Shown here piece after piece: positions 6,277 through 10,126 of a stretch of 10,126 bases of DNA. Both the position numbers and the translations under genes were made by a program. Below the pieces are notes generated by a model. That model saw only the letters and a list, made by a program, of their open reading frames with translations. It was not told the origin of the DNA and did no database searches. This DNA comes from Alphaproteobacteria bacterium (GTDB lineage: Bacteria; Pseudomonadota; Alphaproteobacteria; UBA828): the NCBI GenBank assembly GCA_018668475.1, contig JABJCZ010000032.1, positions 1-10,126 on the forward strand, written 5' to 3'. Position 1 is the stretch's first letter; each line of letters starts with the position of its first letter.

Positions 6277-6681
6277 TTACGCGCCGGCGGTCTCTACCAT
6301 GGCGCGGGCGACGCCTACGGCATCTTCAAACCGGCTGCGAGCGGCATCATCATCGGCATCACGCAGATCAAGCTCCGCCGCTTCAAGGCGTTTCTCGGCA
6401 GCGCCTCGGTCAATGGCGTCGACCGGCATTGCCTCGGTTGACAGCACCGTGCAGCGTTCTGCCGTTACCTCGGCGTAGCCGCCGGCGACGAAATAACGCT
6501 CCTTGGCCTGGCCGTTCTCATGAATCTCGATAATGCCGGGACGCACTGTTGAAATCAGATTGGCGTGGCCGGGCAGGACACCGAAGTCACCTTCGGAGCC
6601 TGGCACCACAACAAGCTCGACGTCATCCGAGAAGATCAGCTTCTCAGGTGCTACCAGCTCGAACTGCACCGTATCTGCCAT
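6277..6681 (-). CDS. atpC: F1Fo ATP synthase epsilon subunit
   Basis: A 134-residue protein, normal length for the epsilon subunit, which sits on the central rotor stalk with gamma and can inhibit ATP hydrolysis. The N-terminal beta-sandwich is clear: VQFELVAPEKLIFSDDVELVV, then the family signature PGSEGDFGVLPGHANLIS (about 27-44), RPGIIEI, and YFVAGGYAEV (about 63-72). The C-terminal helical hairpin (about 88-130) is Ala/Glu/Asp/Arg-rich. The start ATG 6681 has GGAG 6 nt upstream within the 21-nt gap after atpD. It is the last gene of the F1 cluster, followed by a hairpin. Confidence 0.97.
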   Translation of the reverse strand: MADTVQFELVAPEKLIFSDDVELVVVPGSEGDFGVLPGHANLISTVRPGIIEIHENGQAKERYFVAGGYAEVTAERCTVLSTEAMPVDAIDRGAAEKRLEAAELDLRDADDDAARSRFEDAVGVARAMVETAGA

Positions 6682-6702
6682 TGTCGGCTCCGTTCCTTAA
6701 GC

Positions 6703-8148
<1,446 letters not shown>

Positions 8149-8182
8149 CTAGGTGTCGTTGCTGGTTTCCAGACGCCGCGCG

Positions 8183-9070
8183 TTACAGCGCTTCGGCACC
8201 GGAAACGATTTCAATAAGTTCCTTGGTAATCTGTGCCTGACGTGACCGATTGTATTCGAGTGTCAGGTTGTCGATCATGTCGCCCGCATTACGGCTGGCA
8301 CTGTCCATGGCGCTCATACGGGCGCCCTGTTCGCTGGCCGCGTTCTCTAGTAGCGCGCGGAACACCTGGACCCCGAGATTGCGGGGCAAGATATCCTCGA
8401 GAATCTCTGTTTCATCCGGCTCGAAGTCATACGCGCCTTCGCCGGCTTCGGGCTCCGTCGCTGCATCGTCAGCATCGACAGCAAACGGAATAAGCTGTTG
8501 ATACGTGACGATCTGGCTCATCACCGACTCAAACCGATTGTAGATGATGGAGCAGACATCAAACTGTTCGTCAGCAAACAGCGCGGTCAGTTCCTCACCG
8601 ATGCCAGCGGCTTCGAAAAACTCCGGCCCGCGCCGCCCGATATCCTGCTTGTGCTCAATCATCAGGTCGCTGAATTCACGGAGCAACTGCTCACGGCCCT
8701 TGCGGCCAACCGTATAGATTTTCACTGTCTTGCCGGCGCTTCTCAGCTCGGCCACCTTGGCGCGAGCGCCTTTCACGATGGAACTGTTAAAGCCGCCGCA
8801 CAGCCCACGATCCGCCGTGCATACAACGATCAGGTGGGTCTGGTCGGCACCGGAGCCGGAAAGCATCCGGGGGCCATCGTCACGACCACCCATTGCGCCT
8901 GCCAGGCTACCAAGCATCCGTTCCATGCGCTCAGCATAGGGCCGGGCGGCTTCGGCGGCATTCTGGGCGCGCTTCAATTTGGAGGCGGCAACCAGCTTCA
9001 TTGCTGATGTGATCTTCTGCGTCTGCTTGACGCTGTTGATCCTCAGCCGGAGGGATTTGAGGGTAGCCAT
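8183..9070 (-). CDS. atpG: F1Fo ATP synthase gamma subunit
   Basis: A 295-residue central-stalk subunit that rotates inside the alpha3-beta3 head and couples proton flow to catalysis. The N-terminal helix signature (LRLRINSVKQTQKITSAMKL, then VAASKLKRAQ, residues 6-35) and the C-terminal helix (SRNAGDMIDNLTLEYNRSRQ, then ITKELIEIVSGAEAL) form the coiled-coil axle, and both are intact. The central Rossmann-like part includes TADRGLCGGFNSSIVK (about 85-100). An acidic stretch at about 198-215 (DAATEPEAGEGAYDFEPDE) is a small loop expansion of a kind common in alphaproteobacterial gamma subunits. The start ATG 9070 has GGAAG close upstream; the gap from atpA is 37 nt. Confidence 0.98.
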   Translation of the reverse strand: MATLKSLRLRINSVKQTQKITSAMKLVAASKLKRAQNAAEAARPYAERMERMLGSLAGAMGGRDDGPRMLSGSGADQTHLIVVCTADRGLCGGFNSSIVKGARAKVAELRSAGKTVKIYTVGRKGREQLLREFSDLMIEHKQDIGRRGPEFFEAAGIGEELTALFADEQFDVCSIIYNRFESVMSQIVTYQQLIPFAVDADDAATEPEAGEGAYDFEPDETEILEDILPRNLGVQVFRALLENAASEQGARMSAMDSASRNAGDMIDNLTLEYNRSRQAQITKELIEIVSGAEAL

Positions 9071-9107
9071 GGGCTTCCGCTTTCCTTAACCGTTCCGTCC
9101 GCGGGCC

Positions 9108-10126
9108 TTAAGCGAACGACTTGACGAGGCCGTCGAGAAGCGCACTCAGCTTCTTTTCGCTCTCATCGCTCAACACACCGGTATCGCGGATATCGCCAAG
9201 CACATCCTGGTTGTTGGCGCGAACCGCACTCAGATATTCCTGCTCAAAGCGGGTCACGTCGCCGGTATCGATTCCGTCGAGATAGCCCCGCACACCGGCA
9301 AAAATGGAAACCACCTGCTCTTCGACGGGCAGCGGCACGTACTGGCCCTGCTTCAGAAGTTCGGTAAGCCGTGCACCACGTGCCAGCAGGCGCTGGGTAG
9401 ATGCATCCAGGTCCGAGCCAAACTGGGCAAAGGCCGCCATTTCGCGATACTGCGCGAGTTCCAGCTTAATTGTGCCGGCAACGGATTTCATGGCCTTGAT
9501 CTGCGCAGCCGAACCCACACGACTGACCGACAGGCCCACGTTAATGGCCGGGCGAATGCCCTGATAGAAAAGTTCCGTCTCAAGGAAGATCTGACCATCG
9601 GTGATTGAAATCACGTTGGTCGGAATATAGGCGGAGACGTCACCAGCCTGGGTTTCGATCACCGGCAATGCGGTCATCGAACCGGAGCCGTTTGCGTCGC
9701 TCATCTTGGCAGCGCGCTCGAGCAGGCGGGAGTGAAGGTAGAACACGTCACCCGGATAGGCTTCACGGCCCGGTGGACGACGAAGCAGCAGTGACATTTG
9801 GCGATAGGCAACAGCCTGTTTGGAGAGATCATCATAAACGATCAGGCTGTGGGTACCGCTATCGCGGAAAAACTCGCCCATGGTGCAGCCGGTATAAGGT
9901 GCCAGGAACTGCAGCGGGGCGGGCTCGGAAGCCGTTGCTGCGACGACGATGGAATACTCCATCGCGCCCTGCTCTTCGAGGGTCTTCACCAACTGTGCAA
10001 CGGTTGAGCGCTTCTGGCCGATAGCAACGTAGATGCAATAAAGCTTCTTCGATTCGTCGTCGCCCTTATTGATCTCTTTCTGATTGATGATGGCGTCGAT
10101 CGCAACGGCGGTCTTGCCCGAGATCG
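9108..10126 (-). CDS. atpA: F1Fo ATP synthase alpha subunit, N terminus cut by window edge
   Basis: The C-terminal two thirds (about 338 codons) of the non-catalytic nucleotide-binding alpha subunit. The visible frame begins inside the Walker A loop ([19 protein letters not shown]), then [72 protein letters not shown], and the arginine-finger segment [13 protein letters not shown]. It ends with [14 protein letters not shown] and TAA at 9108-9110. The family is about 510 residues, so roughly 170 residues and the start are missing. The two complete codons preceding GKT in translation order read Ile-Ser where the family has Gln-Thr, and the partial codon before them (NCG) cannot encode the usual Arg. 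This mismatch is confined to the last six bases and probably reflects adapter sequence rather than biology, so the true coding sequence should be read as ending at 10120. Confidence 0.98.
   Translation of the reverse strand, partial: ISGKTAVAIDAIINQKEINKGDDESKKLYCIYVAIGQKRSTVAQLVKTLEEQGAMEYSIVVAATASEPAPLQFLAPYTGCTMGEFFRDSGTHSLIVYDDLSKQAVAYRQMSLLLRRPPGREAYPGDVFYLHSRLLERAAKMSDANGSGSMTALPVIETQAGDVSAYIPTNVISITDGQIFLETELFYQGIRPAINVGLSVSRVGSAAQIKAMKSVAGTIKLELAQYREMAAFAQFGSDLDASTQRLLARGARLTELLKQGQYVPLPVEEQVVSIFAGVRGYLDGIDTGDVTRFEQEYLSAVRANNQDVLGDIRDTGVLSDESEKKLSALLDGLVKSFA
10121..10126. other. Probable residual Illumina adapter at the contig end
   Basis: The last six bases are AGATCG, the first six of the common Illumina adapter AGATCGGAAGAGC. 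The invariant atpA P-loop stops matching exactly here: the two bases just before (CG, 10119-10120) still fit a threonine codon (ACG on the minus strand), and everything after does not fit Gln or Arg of GDRQTGKT. A specified six-mer at a given end has a chance of about 1 in 4096, so coincidence is not excluded. Confidence 0.6.

Noticed and set aside
8498..9007. Plus-strand open frame of 169 codons opposite atpG
   Set aside because: It is antisense to a full-length gamma subunit and shows no domain or start signal.

Overview
The window looks like an alphaproteobacterial chromosomal fragment, probably a Rhodospirillales-type or environmental lineage. The evidence is the F1-only ATP synthase cluster in the order atpA-atpG-atpD-atpC (alphaproteobacteria keep Fo genes elsewhere), the high-GC codon usage, and the envC / S41 peptidase / divergent polysaccharide deacetylase / rppH neighbourhood. 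The odd length (10126 bases) and the last six bases suggest the window may be a whole short-read contig rather than an arbitrary cut; this is inference.

Plus strand, 1-4750: four co-directional genes with short gaps (53, 34 and 9 nt), probably one operon. They are the 3' part of an EnvC-like murein hydrolase activator with a degenerate LytM domain, a CtpA-type S41 periplasmic protease with an intact Ser-Lys dyad, a membrane-anchored YibQ-like divergent polysaccharide deacetylase, and the Nudix RNA pyrophosphohydrolase RppH. The first three are envelope and cell-division functions; the fourth starts mRNA decay by 5' pyrophosphate removal. A hairpin at 4752-4772 separates this operon from the convergent minus-strand genes.

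Minus strand, 10126 down to 6277: the F1 sector genes atpA (C-terminal two thirds), atpG, atpD and atpC, closely spaced and ending in a terminator-like hairpin at 6223-6240. Downstream on the same strand are two less familiar genes: a ferritin-like protein with a complete four-helix di-iron ligand set (5329-6177), and a 172-residue protein of unknown function (4775-5293), 35 nt apart and probably co-transcribed. A near-consensus sigma70-type promoter (perfect TATAAT) lies between the atp terminator and the ferritin-like gene, so this pair is probably its own transcription unit.

Most of the window is housekeeping. The parts that merit attention are the di-iron protein plus unknown partner, the overlapping terminator/promoter, and the last six bases, which read as the start of an Illumina adapter exactly where atpA stops matching its invariant P-loop.
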